DNA from: Chrysopilus asiliformis
Lineage: Eukaryota; Arthropoda; Insecta; Diptera; Rhagionidae
Reading direction: 5' to 3'
Assembly: GCA_964034945.1 (NCBI GenBank)
Contig: OZ035960.1
Span: 65,812,470-65,876,469, forward strand
Length of the DNA stretch: 64,000 nt
The notes under the pieces were generated by a model that saw only the letters and a list, made by a program, of their open reading frames with translations, was not told the DNA's origin and did not search any database. How positions within the stretch are numbered: position 1 is the stretch's first letter; each line of letters opens with the position of its first letter. Shown here one piece after another: positions 33,598 to 44,231 of the stretch. The position numbers and the translations under genes were made by a program.

Positions 33598-33897
33598 GTT
33601 CGTTCATGGGCAAAAATGCACCATTAGGGGGGGTACCCCCCATACAAATGAAAACGTTTTTTCCGAATGTCTCAAAAACGGTGCATCTTATCAAAAAAGT
33701 CCAAGAACAAAAGTTATTTAGGATATGATTCTACATAAAACTCTCATACATCAAAATCCGATTGGAATAAATTTTAAAAAATCTGATTGGAAAGTTCGAC
33801 TTCAAAGTGGAATTTTGATATAACTGTTCGCTGTTCACTTAAATCACCATACGGGTTTTCAATAATTGCCAGATTGGCAATTATAGCTTTTGTTATG
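33598..33897 (+). mobile_element. Family A 3' half next to Helitron 2
   Basis: It matches family A from GTTCGTTxATGGGCAAAAATG to the terminal hairpin (ATAATTGCCA GAT TGGCAATTAT) and TTTTGTTATGTTT. The 5' half with subterminal repeat and GTCY tract is absent; Helitron 2 occupies that side. This could be a 5'-truncated copy or the 3' end of Helitron 2 itself. Confidence 0.8.
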
Positions 33898-34059
33898 TTT
33901 TAAATTATTTCCTGCAAGATAGGATTTTTCTCGAAAGTTTTTAATAGTTTGCAATTTGCGTGTATTTTTATAATCTTTTTGTGTAATGGGCAATAACCTA
34001 TTATTTAAAAATTTATTGTCAAATTTTTCCCAATATTTCTCAGTCTAAAGAGATAAATC
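33898..34059. other. AT-rich spacer, no feature seen
   Basis: No frame or repeat recognised. Confidence 0.4.
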
Positions 34060-34186
34060 AAACGCGCGGCCAAAGGCCGCGTATTATCCGAGGCCGAAGG
34101 CCGAGGAGGGGTGGGGGAGGCCGAAGGCCGACCTGTGGGTGGGGGATGAACCGCGAAGCGGTTCGGGGCGCAGCCCCTAGTGTTAC
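34060..34186. other. GC-rich cluster of small palindromes
   Basis: A GC island in AT-rich DNA with consecutive hairpins: CGCGGCCAAAGGCCGCG, two copies of GGCCGAAGGCC, AACCGCGAAGCGGTT and GGGGCGCAGCCCC. Loops are mostly AAA or GAA/GCA trinucleotides. No frame. It resembles the hairpin clusters of mobile-element termini, but the family is unknown. Confidence 0.85.
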
Positions 34187-34524
34187 ATAAGTTTTTCGTG
34201 GATTTGAATTAATCGTATTTCTTAATAAATCAAAAGAACTTATTTTATATTTTTAATAATATCGCTTTTTTTAAACAAGATATGCAAATACAGTCTATGG
34301 ATGAAATACGGAGCTCCCATTTGGCTATCGAATGGTATACTTCACATGTGTTAAATACTTATAGCTTTTTTCAGAATTTTATTTTACTCTTAAAATCGCT
34401 CTCCGATCGACGCGCTCAAGTCATAAAAGCACAGACATAATGCCGGGTTTTAAGTATTTACTTTTTTCGCCCTCTACCTCTTCGCCTAAACTTTTTAGTT
34501 CACAAATTGATTCATCTTTCACAT
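34187..34524. other. Spacer, no feature seen
   Basis: AT-rich, non-coding. No match elsewhere in the window. Confidence 0.4.
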
Positions 34525-34737
34525 TAGGGCAATTCACTCTTGATCGTAGATAGTAAAATCGTAGGTTGTAATGTAAATCTACGATGGAAAAGTACAACGA
34601 AGCGTGAGCAGCGCTTCACTAGAGGTTGTTGGTTTTGTCGTAAATTTTTTTATATGGAGAACTGTCAAAAAACTACGATTTTATTTACGATTCTACGAGT
34701 TTACAATCAACTACGATAAAGAGTGAATTGCCCTATT
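34525..34737. mobile_element. Small MITE with GGGCAATTCACTCTT ends
   Basis: The ends GGGCAATTCACTCTTGATCG (left) and its near inverse (right, CGATAAAGAGTGAATTGCCC) flank about 210 bp. TA is present outside both. Inner words TCGTAGATT/AATCxACGA continue the inverse symmetry. Non-coding. Confidence 0.75.
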
Positions 34738-34764
34738 ATATGATAATGTGACTACCTTCACATT

Positions 34765-35442
34765 TTTTATACCCGTATGGTGAAACCAAAGGGTATATTA
34801 ACTTTGCCTTACCGTTTGTAACGCCAAGATCCCGTCATCGCACAAAAAAATAAATTACACCAGTGTGTTTAGAATGATAAAAAAAATTGAATTTTGCATG
34901 TCCGTCCGTCTGTCTGTCCGTCTGTCCGTCCGTCTGTCTGTCCGTCTGTCTGTGGCGCGGATTGCGGGCGCACGGATTGAGCTAGAGACTTGAAATTTTG
35001 CGTGGATCCGTTTTTCGTAAAATTCGAGGCCAAGTTCGTTAATGGGCAAAAATGGACCATTAGGGGGGGTACCCCCCATACGAACGAAATCGTTTTTTGT
35101 GAATATCTCAAAAATGGTGCATCTTATCAAAAAAGTCCAAGAACAAAAGTTATTTAGGATATGATTCTACATAAAACTCCCATACATCAAAATCCGATTG
35201 GAATAAATTTTAAAAAATCTTTTTGGAAAGTTTGACTTCAAAGTGGAATTTTGGTACAGTAGAATCCCGATAATTCGTATTTCAAGGGACCAGCAAATTC
35301 ATACGAATTAGCGGGATATACGAATTATCGGGGTACGAATTATCGGGATTCTACTGTATAACTGTTCGAATTTTGATACGAATATCACCATACGGGTCTC
35401 CAATTATTGCCAGATTGGCAATTATAGCTTTTGTTATGTTTT
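34765..35442 (+). mobile_element. Family A, complete copy
   Basis: The most complete copy. A 5' subterminal repeat ACCCGTATGGTGAAACC is followed by CTTGCCTTACCGTTTGTAAC-like sequence, then a GTCC/GTCT tract at 34905-34955, a conserved core (ATTAGGGGGGGTACCCCCCA is a palindrome) and a 3' inverted repeat TCACCATACGGGT. Next comes the hairpin ATAATTGCCA GAT TGGCAATTAT-like and the end TTTTGTTATGTT. Subterminal inverted repeats, an internal microsatellite and a 3' hairpin together match Helentron-associated (DINE-1-like) and mini-me elements. A 100-bp MITE is inserted at 35257. Confidence 0.85.
35257..35356. mobile_element. 100-bp pogo/Tigger-type MITE in family A
   Basis: CAGTAGAATCCCGATAATTC at the left end and its exact inverse at the right end, with TA on both sides (35255-35256, 35357-35358). 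The CAGTAGAA start and TA target are pogo/Tigger-like. Other family A copies lack it at this site (GGTACAACTG), so the insertion is clear. Confidence 0.9.
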
Positions 35443-35724
35443 TGAATATGAGTACCTCTCCGATTGCCCTGATTTTTTTTGTTTTATAGGTAAGGGATTA
35501 AGGAGTTTTTGGGAGAAAAATAGAAGTGGTGTGGAACCGTTTAGTTACCGTTATAATTTAAAAAAAAAACATGTGTGTGCAGTGCACACGCGGTAGAAGT
35601 GAAACCTTAGGAAAACTAAACAGCGAGAGAATGAGACGAATGCGGTATCAGGGGTGGGATAGTTATAGCGTTTATTTATTATAATATTGGTACCAGGTTC
35701 AAAAGTAATATTATATTTTTATTG

Positions 35725-36345
35725 AAAATCTAATACCGGATTCGTGATCAGCGACCCCAAAAACCCTAAAATGCAAATTTTTCCGGGGAAAATGGGAAAA
35801 AGGATATTTTCATTATCCTTACAGGATCTTCCGTTTCGAATTTTGAAAATCTAATACCGGATTCGTGATCAGCGACCCCAAAAACCCTAAAATGCAAATT
35901 TTTCCGGGGAAAAATGGGAAAAAGGATATTTATCCTTACAGGACCTTTCGTTTCGAATTTTGAAAATCTAATATCGGATTCATGATCAGTGACCCCAAAA
36001 ACCCTATAGTGCAAATTTTTCCGGGGAAAAATGGGAAAAAGGATATTTTCATTATCCTTACAGGACCTTCCGTTTCGAATTTTGAAAATCTAATACCGGA
36101 TTCGTGATCAGCGACCCCAAAAACTCTAAAATGCAAATTTTTCCGGGGAAAAATGGGAAAAAGGATATTTTCATTATCCTTACAGGACCTTCCGTTTCGA
36201 ATTTTGAAAATCTACATAGCTAAAAACCTGCTCCTGGCAACACAGATTATTTTGCAAAAAACCGCATAAAAATCGGTCCAGTAGTTTTTGAGTTTTGTAA
36301 TCTCAGGCAGGCAGACAAACAATAAAACATCCATTTTTATTTATA
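35725..36345 (+). repeat. Family B: four satellite units and tail
   Basis: Units with CTTACAGGACCTTCCGTTT-like starts at 35818, 35935, 36057 and 36179, spaced 117-122 bp. They run into the family B tail (CATAGCTAAAAACCTGCTCC, GGTCCAGTAGTTTTTGAG) with a very short microsatellite (CAGGCAGGCAGACAAAC). No left end is present. Confidence 0.92.
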
Positions 36346-39300
36346 TACGAGTACATATGTATATATTGCAATTTATGACGAAACATAATTTATCGCCTCC
36401 TCTCTCCACTTCCTCCCTCCTAACACTTCTCCCTTCTCCCCTTTCCCTTCCCGTACCCCGCCCTCTTCCCCTACCCCTTCCCGCTTCCCATCAATCTTGT
36501 TTACGATAAATTGACTGGCACCCATCTGTATTCTATCTCATTTTCTCGTAGGCTAAAATATCCTATCTCTTTTTACTGTCGTTTCATCGAGTTTGAAATC
36601 ACTCACAACGCCGCTAAAGAAGTTTTCACTTCAAAAAAAAGTATTTTTGCCTAACGGTTCCTCACACTTAATTTTTTTTCCATATTTTTTTTTTGAAAAC
36701 TATGACTCTCAGCGAAAAAATTGCGTCCGGTTTCATTAAAATCAGTTAACCCGTTACGGACCTGTAACTTTTTTGAAAAAATTATATTTTATTTTTTTTT
36801 TCCAAAACTACTTGTTTTTTGGGATTGAAATTTTGGGAAATTATTTGTTGTAATGGTGGCAACTTACGAAAAAAAATTTCAAGCTTCTATCTCTGGGGCC
36901 ACTTTTTGTTCCCTTATCCCTCTATAGCCTTTTAACTATTTTAGGAAACGATAAAAAAAATTTGTTTTTTTTGCACAAAGTGCAATTGGCCGAGGCCTAA
37001 CTGAAACTAACTGCCGATGGCTGTTCTTTTAATTTTCAATCTCCTGTTTTTTTTTGTTATTATGATTCGCATTCGTATTATTTTAAACTAATTTGAGAGT
37101 AGCTTTTAAAGAAATTTAAAACGGTCTCTGATCGCCCCAACTAACATTGATTTACACATTTGGGTCACAGCGACGTCGCTGTTGAAGATTTGGTGCCTCC
37201 GGAGTAACAGTTGTGACTTAACAGCGACGTCTGAGTGACATCTACGTGACGTATTTGGCGCAACACTTTTCCCAAGAATATGCCTTCGGAGGCACACGCT
37301 GTGAGGTAACAACGACGTCGCTGTTTAATATGGAATCTGTCATTCGTTTTTTAATAGTGTGTGTAAACAGAAGGTACTTAATACTATAAATATGCGAAAA
37401 TTGTATTAGGTGTGATGGTTATAAAACATTTATAAATGTGTAATCCATCGAATGTGTTTATGTGTAGCTTCATCGAATATTCTTAAATAATGGAAGACAT
37501 ATTTTATTGGACATTTGGACGATTTTTCAGATCAAAAACTCCAAACGAATGAAATTTTTCGATGAAAGTGCTTGTGTTGCTTCCTAAAAAAATTACTCCT
37601 CCTCATAATTTTGCAAAAAAGGGAAAATTTTCATGAAAATCTGAAAAAATGGGCGTAAAAACTTTAACAAAAAACGATTCAAACTAATTTCTAAGAGAAT
37701 ATATTATTCCAAAAACTGATTTTTTCCTAATCAGTTTCATGAAATAGTATTAAAAAAGCCTTTAATTAGATTTACAAAACTCGCAAATCGTTTAACAAAA
37801 TCAGCGCCATATTTAAAAGTAAAATACGGTGGCAACTAAAATTACACATCGCTCAGAAATTAAAAACTGTTGTGGTCACGTTGCAGTAAGTTTTGAAGTG
37901 AAATTGCTTTCCAATCAAAATTTAGAGGCTCGCGGGGCACATACAGCATATATATTAATTTTAACACTTGCTTGGACGCAATGCCGAATACGCAGTGCGT
38001 TGTAAATATTGTATTCATAGAAATGGTTGACCTTGTTATTTTGCCCAGAACACATTTCCCGAGCACCTCTGAAAAACAACTTAACTTTTATTAAATACAA
38101 ATATTTTGTGGCATTTTGAATTTTAATTTCTGGACGATTATATCTACTTTTGGCGAAAAAAAAACCGGATTTTAAAAATCGAAATGTTATTTTTCGCAAT
38201 TTTCTCCGAAAATGTGTAATGGAAGTTAAAGATATTGAAATTTGCCAGAATTGGTTTTTCACTAAAACTCCAAAAACCTTTTTTTACATTTATTTCGAAA
38301 ACTAACGATTTTTTGATGGTGTTTTACAATAGATAAAGAAAATAAAAATTGTCTAAACTTTAACTTTCATTGTAGTTATTTTGGTAATTCAGACATTAAA
38401 AGGAAATTTGAATTTTTGTCGCCCTCGCTTTTAGGTTCCCCAGCAATTTTTACATGTTCAATCGGTGGCTCTGGACGACACCTTCTTTAATTTACATCAC
38501 AAATCAGATATTATCAGATTTAGTTTTTACTTTGCCATTTTGTAAGTGACTGTGAATACGTAATGTGAAATGGCCGACTTTAGTGATGTCAGATGTTCGA
38601 ATCAGTTCTGAATATAACACTTGACTTATATGTTTTACGTCGAACTCATAAGACTTATAACAGGTTGCAAGCATTTTTTAGGGAATTGCATATTATTGTA
38701 TGTGGCATCTCTGAATATTAATATGAATAATCGGTATAGGAATTGAATAATATTTCGTCGGGGACCTGCATAAGCACTTTTTTCCAGAATTTAAATTTCC
38801 CAGAGATTATGAGCTTTGTCCCTTATTTTCTTTAGAACTTTTTGTCGTTTGAGGAGATAGCAAATGGATTGATCTAGTAGTACGATATTTGTTTATTTGC
38901 GCAAGTATTTGTGTCATACACACATTTTTCGTGGGTGAATTGATAGTTCAATTGAAATCCCTGTGAAGTTAATTTATCTTGAAAAAGTAGTAGAAACGGT
39001 CGAGAATGGAGAAAAAAAACTATACTGCAGTACCGTCCAATTGAGAACAAAACTCCTTCCTTTTTTGGCCAATACATATGACGAAATTGCAAATCGACAA
39101 AATTAGAAAGAATTTTTCCTCTACTTCTGAAAAAAAATGGATGAAAATGCAATGCAATATGAAATGTTTTGCACAAGATTTTATAGAAGCCTTATGGAGA
39201 AATATTATGGACGCTTTTTACTTCCCACACTTTTGCTATTCTCTCTGAGCATTTCAAATTGTTTTTCCATATTTTACAAAAACAAGAAACTGAATGACAT

Positions 39301-39597
39301 AAAATAAAAATTGACAGTTCTTCCTCACAATTGCCTGGTACTAAAACGTAACAGCGACGATTATGTGACAATAAAAAATTCCCGCCGAGGCACAACTGTG
39401 CCCGCATTTCTACTTTGCCCGCGTGGGAATTTTTGTGGTAACAATTTAGTCACTATTCCTTTAACTTTTCCCAAATGGAAAATGTGCCGTCAGAGGCAAA
39501 TGTTGGGAACAATTCCTGCGCAATGACGTCGAGACAACGTTTTTGTTTTGAAAATCGAAGGTGGTCACATCAAGGCACGAAATGTTTGTTGGGGCCT
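36346..39597. other. 3.2 kb without a gene
   Basis: A pyrimidine-rich C/T stretch at 36391-36490. AT-rich DNA with many A/T runs elsewhere. At 37165-37185 a perfect palindrome CAGCGACGTCGCTG recurs in part at 37310-37325 and loosely near 39345, perhaps remnant ends of a MITE. Frames of 68-115 codons look like chance. I recognise no transposon protein. Confidence 0.5.
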
Positions 39598-40470
39598 TTT
39601 ATTCAGTTTTGACGTGGATACGTCTCGGATTTTGGTTATTGGGGTACAAATTAGAAAATCGGCTTGCTGCCATGATAACAAATTTGCAATCGATGATACT
39701 CGATAGTTTGTGGTGACATCCGAACAGAAACTGTGTTATAAGATGAGGCCTACATTAACCCTTTCATGCATACATTTTTCTATGGAATTAATTTTCACGG
39801 TTTTTGGTATCCGGAGGTTTTTGGGATCGCTGATTACGAATCTGAAGTCAAAACTTTAAAATTCAAAATGGCAGATCCAATATGGCGTTCAAAAAAGATA
39901 AAATTCATTAGATTACGGTGAAACTAGTACGTAATTTTATCTTTTTTGACCGCCATATTGGATCCGCCATTTTGAATTTTTGACTTCAGATTCATAATCA
40001 GCAACCCCAAAAACCTTTCTAAAGCTGATTACCGATTTTTTAACTGTAATAGATTTGCCACAGTTACATTTAATCTGCAAAATAGCTACTTTTTTGCTCT
40101 TTATTTATTTATAAAATGCAGTAATTATAAATAAATTGTGCATATTACTTTTTTTTCATAACAATTGATGTCCTAGGATACTTACGAAATAAATTTAGTC
40201 AATATAAGTGCATGAAATATATGTATGTTACAATATTAAAAAACTGAATTAGAAAAGGTGTTGTTGTACAACAAGGTGTTGTTGTGCAACAAAGGGTTAA
40301 ATCATTGTTTAGGGTATTTTGTTATGTTAAACTATGTTCAATTATTTTTTTAAAGATCAAAATCAAGATTTTTACTGTCGCTGCTATGCTGTGTTTGCTG
40401 CTTGTAGTACAGATTTCACATTTATACTCTTTTTATGCTCCTCATTTGTGTGTATTGAATCTGATGTGTT
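39598..40470 (+). repeat. Family E repeat, split by a MITE
   Basis: The left half 39598-39758 (GACGTGGATACGTCTCGG onward) and right half 40297-40470 (TTAAATCATTGTTTAGGGT onward) match the uninterrupted copy at 57065-57385. The break is exactly at TTAA. Confidence 0.88.
39759..40296. mobile_element. piggyBac-like MITE at a TTAA site
   Basis: 538 bp, starting CCCTTTCATGC and ending GCAACAAAGGG, with TTAA on each side (39755-39758, 40297-40300). Both other family E copies show a single TTAA here. TTAA targeting and CCCTTT ends are piggyBac features. Inside, 39830-40010 form an 80-bp imperfect inverted repeat. No transposase. Confidence 0.88.
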
Positions 40471-40765
40471 GAATGCCATGTTATTTCGTTCTTTTCACTC
40501 TTAAAAGTTTCGCTCTTAACGGCAAAAGCGTTTGCTGTGGTTTCCGACTCTCGTTATTGGGTACGAAAATGATTTCTATTTAAGTTTTCGTTCCTTGTTC
40601 AAAGCGGTTTGTGGGTCTCGCCATTGCCTCCTATAACACAAGGCCGCAATATCTCAAAGAGCTTTATTATGACGTCACATCAGCGGTAAAGCTTTTTTGG
40701 ATGTTCCTATGCAATTCAAATGGGGACAAACGAAAATTCGATTTTCAATTCGTTTTGGTCCAACT
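40471..40765. other. Spacer, partial family E extension
   Basis: Bases 40575-40620 (GTTCAAAGCGGTTTG) recur inverted near 57710. No gene. Confidence 0.5.
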
Positions 40766-40828
<63 letters not shown>

Positions 40829-40832
40829 TTTT
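40766..40832. repeat. (TTTA)n microsatellite
   Basis: About sixteen TTTA units. The hydrophobic frames across it are not genes. Confidence 0.95.
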
Positions 40833-40939
40833 ATATCTGTATGTTCACGCAGTACTTGGGTGCCGTTGCATGGATTTTGTTGAAACGTTGGTGGATGACA
40901 GAGTTCACTCCCTAGTTGGTCCCATTTTAATTTCCCCTC

Positions 40940-41900
40940 TCTCCGACGTTTCCCGGCCTTCCCCTCCCCTGTCAACTCCCAATCGGATGGTCCGATCGAT
41001 CTGAAAATTTGTATGCGTACATTTTGGGGGACGGCTAGTGTTTTCCCCTTATCTATTTTCCCCTACCCCTTTCGCTTCTTAACCCCTCCCCTGTCAACTC
41101 CCAATCGGATGGTCCGATCGGTCTGAAAATTTGTATGCTCACATTTTGGGGGACGGCTAGTGTTTTCCCCTTATCTATTTTCCCCTACCCCTTTCGCTTC
41201 TTAACCCCTCCCCTATCAACTCCCAATCGGATGGTCCGATCGATCTGAAAATTTGTATGCTCACATTTTGGGGGACGGCTAGTGTTTGTCCCTTATCTAT
41301 TTTCCCCTACCCCTTTCGCTTCTTAACCCCTCGCTTCTTAACCCCTCCCCTATCAACTCCCAATCGGATGGTCCGATCGATCTGAAAATTTGTATGCTCA
41401 CATTTTGGGGGACGGCTAGTGTTTTCCCCTTATCTATTTTCCCCTACCCCTTTCGCTTCTTAACCCCTCTCCTGTCAACTCCCAATCGGATGGTCCGATC
41501 GATCTGAAAATTTGTATGCTCACATTTTGGGGGACGGCTAGTGTTTTCCCCTTATCTATTTTCCCCTACCCCTTTCGCTTCTTAACCCCTCCCCTGTCAA
41601 CTCCCAATCGGATGGTCCGATCGATCTGAAAATTTGTATGCTCACATTTTGGGGGACGGCTAGTGTTTTCCCCTTATCTATTTTCCCCTACCCCTTTCGC
41701 TTCTTAACCCCCCCTATCAACTCCCAATCGGATGGTCCGATCGATCTGAAAATTTGTATGCTCACATTTTGGGGGACGGCTAGTGTTTTCCCCTTATCTA
41801 TTTTCCCCTACCCCTTACGCTTCTTAACCCCTCCCCTGTCCCCTATTCGGATGGTCCGATCGGTCTGAAAATTTTTATGCGTATATTTTGGGGGGCAGCG
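40940..41900 (+). repeat. Second 122-bp tandem array, C-rich
   Basis: The word GATGGTCCGATCG recurs at 40986, 41108, 41230, 41367, 41489, 41611, 41731 and 41850. Intervals are 122, 122, 137, 122, 122, 120 and 119 bp. The 137-bp unit has a small internal duplication of TTCGCTTCTTAACCCCT. Units share CTGAAAATTTGTATGCTCAC and CCCCTACCCCTTTCGC. The sequence differs from the family B unit although the period is the same. It encodes nothing convincing. Confidence 0.93.
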
Positions 41901-42071
41901 AATCCTTCAACCCTCAAATTTCTAATGTTTAGAAGTCTGTAAGGTTAACGAAAGGTTTCTGTCGATCTAAAAAATGTTGGTGACCAAAATTTTTGCTGTC
42001 GACCTCTAAAATTTAGTTTACAACTTACTGTTGCCATCCCTAAAAATTCGCTGTTTGGAACGATTAAAGTT

Positions 42072-42560
42072 TTGCTCTACCCATTTCCTAACATTAAATA
42101 GGTATATCCTATAATATAATACTAGGACTGTCGTCCTTCTGTCTGTCAGTCTGTCTGTCTGCACAATGGATCTCGAAAACAGGCCTAACGATTTTCATGA
42201 AACTTGGGTGTTAGGGATTTTCGGGGACAAAAATACGATCTAGATAGGTATCCCCTCTGAGAAAATTCCCCTTCGACACTCCTCGCCTGGTATCTTCGAA
42301 TTCGGTGGTCCGATCTTAATGAAGCTTTACAGTATTACTAAGAAGGCTAAGGGGTTTGATTTTCCACTACAAAACCTGACTTTTCCCTCCCCTCGATACC
42401 CCTCGCCTGGTATCTTCGAATTGGCTGGTCCGATCTTAATGAAACTTTCCAGTGTCACTAAGGGGGTTGAAGGCTATCGATTCGTAACGCCGTTTTCGCA
42501 CGTGGGGCGCAGCTCTACCCATTTCCTAACATTAAATATATCTATATAATATGTATAATA
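42072..42560 (+). repeat. Two-unit 120-bp repeat with GTCT tract
   Basis: GCTCTACCCATTTCCTAACA at 42071 and 42511 bracket the segment. Inside are a short GTCTGTCTGTC tract (42140) and two units with CCTCGCCTGGTATCTTCGAA at 42281 and 42401, 120 bp apart. The unit shares GGTCCGATCTTAATGAA-like wording with the array to its left. It looks like a small relative of families A/B. Confidence 0.75.
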
Positions 42561-42604
42561 CCAAAAGTCACTAAAAATTATAAAATAAAAAACTTTTTAA
42601 AAAA

Positions 42605-43767
42605 AAGTAAAAAAAACCGACTTAAAAATGCACTAAAAAGGAAAAAATAATTTTTTTTTGGAAGTTGGTGCCAAAATAGAAACAAACAATTTGCTCTCTT
42701 TTATTGTACAATCTAAAAGTGCACTAAAAAGGAAAAAATAATTTTTTTGGAAGTTGGGGCCAAAATAGAAACTTAAAGAGGACTTCTATTCATATTTCTT
42801 GAGTGTTACTTTTACAGCTATCACCAATTCTATTACGAAAATATTTTATCTTTCGTGACGACATCTGACAAAAGAATATTTTTTTAATTTTAACGGAGCT
42901 TACCCAAAAACAAAAGAATATTTGTTAATGTTGACGTGGGTTAAGGGCAACGTGCCAAGTAAGGAACAATACCGCTGAAATTTTTATACCCGTATGGTAT
43001 GGAATACCAAAGGGTATACTAACTTTGCCTTACCGTTTGTAACGCCAAGATCCCGTCATCACACACAAAAATGAATTACACCAGTGTGTTAGGAATGACA
43101 AAAGATTTTGATTTCCGCATGTCCGTCCGTCCGTCTGTCCGTCTCTCTGTGAACTCGATTGCGGACGCACGGATTGAGCTAGAGCCTTGAAATTTTGCGC
43201 AGATCCGTTTTTCGTAAAATGCGAGGCTAAGTTCGTTAATGGGCGAAAACGGTCCATTAGGGGGGGTACCCCCCATACGAACGAAATCGTTTTTTGCGAA
43301 TACCTCAAAAACGGTGCATCTTATCAAAAAAGTGCAAGAACAAAAGTTATTTAGGATATGATTCTACATAAAACTTCCATACATCAAAATCCGATTGGAA
43401 CAAATTTTAAAAAATCTCATTGGAAACTTTGACTTCAAAGTGTAATTTTGGTACAACTGTTCACTTAAATCACCATACGGGTTTTCAATAATTGCCAGAT
43501 TGGCAAATATAGCTTTTGTTATGTTTATATTATGTAGGTAGGCTGTAAAAAAATAATGGTTTGAATCTCATCTCTGTGACTTATTAGAAAACAAAAACTT
43601 TTGGTACAATTCAATAAATAATAATTTTATTTATTAGAAATTTTTTAATTTTATATATTGTACAATAAAAGAGAGCAAATTGTTTGTTTCTATTTTGGCA
43701 CCAACTTCCAAAAAAAAATTATTTTTTCCTTTTTAGTGCATTTTTAAGTCGGTTTTTTTTACTTTTT
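42605..43767. mobile_element. Foldback structure with 108-bp arms
   Basis: The left arm 42605-42712 (AACCGACTTAAAAATGCAC to AGAGAGCAAAT-like) is repeated inverted at 43657-43767, almost without mismatch. A shorter direct duplicate of part of the left arm follows at 42715-42775. The loop contains a family A copy. Non-coding. Confidence 0.85.
42981..43525 (+). mobile_element. Family A copy inside the foldback
   Basis: Starts TTTTTATACCCGTATGGTA, has the GTCC/GTCT tract at 43120-43150, the GGGGGGTACCCCCC palindrome and the 3' CACCATACGGGTTTTC plus hairpin with one mismatch. Its short minus-strand frames are repeat sequence. Confidence 0.88.
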
Positions 43768-44099
43768 TTTATTGGCTCATATCTCGGAAACTATTCCTTT
43801 GCCGGAAAAACTGTTTTCACTTTCCTATAGAATATTCGATATTTTTGCTTTCAGTCATATGTCTTAGTTACCAAAGGCCAACAGAAAAAAGTTATCGAAC
43901 AAAATCTTAACAAAGGTGTGATTTTTCGTTTTCTCTTCACGTCGCTCTCCACTCCTACTCACCATCTAAAATCATATAGATTTGCCGAAAAATAGTAGTA
44001 GAATCGATGAAATAGTAATAAGTTTATGTAAAACCTTCGTCATTATATGTATAACTAATTTGAACGAAAGACTAGAAATGGGAGCGTTTTGAACACTGT
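43768..44099. other. Spacer left of hAT, no gene seen
   Basis: AT-rich, non-coding. The hAT duplication ATGTATGA begins at 44100. Confidence 0.4.
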
Positions 44100-44231
44100 A
44101 TGTATGACAGTGGCGTGCGGTGCAAATCACATAAGGGTGCGCAGACTTGTCTAAACTTTGTACACCAAATCGATTCTGCGTTCTGATTTTGCAAAATCGT
44201 CAATTACATTGTCATAGAAGGAGCCGGAAAC

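Noticed and set aside
34060..34186. Bacterial contamination or rho-independent terminators
   Set aside because: Hairpins are clustered without T runs or flanking genes, and both sides are continuous with insect-type repeats.
34855..35130. Repeated MIRCTVFEIF...VSSSIRAPA peptides at several places
   Set aside because: The frame runs through the conserved core and microsatellite of family A. It is conserved because the repeat is, with no start, length or substitution pattern of a gene.
37860..38262. Overlapping 68- and 115-codon minus frames
   Set aside because: AT-rich chance frames without motifs or repeat relatives.
40697..41004. Hydrophobic LFIYLFIYLF frames
   Set aside because: Translation of the (TTTA)n microsatellite in all three frames.
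41286..41868. Frames with repeated FPLSIFPYPFRFLTP
   Set aside because: Translation of the 122-bp C-rich satellite; not coding.
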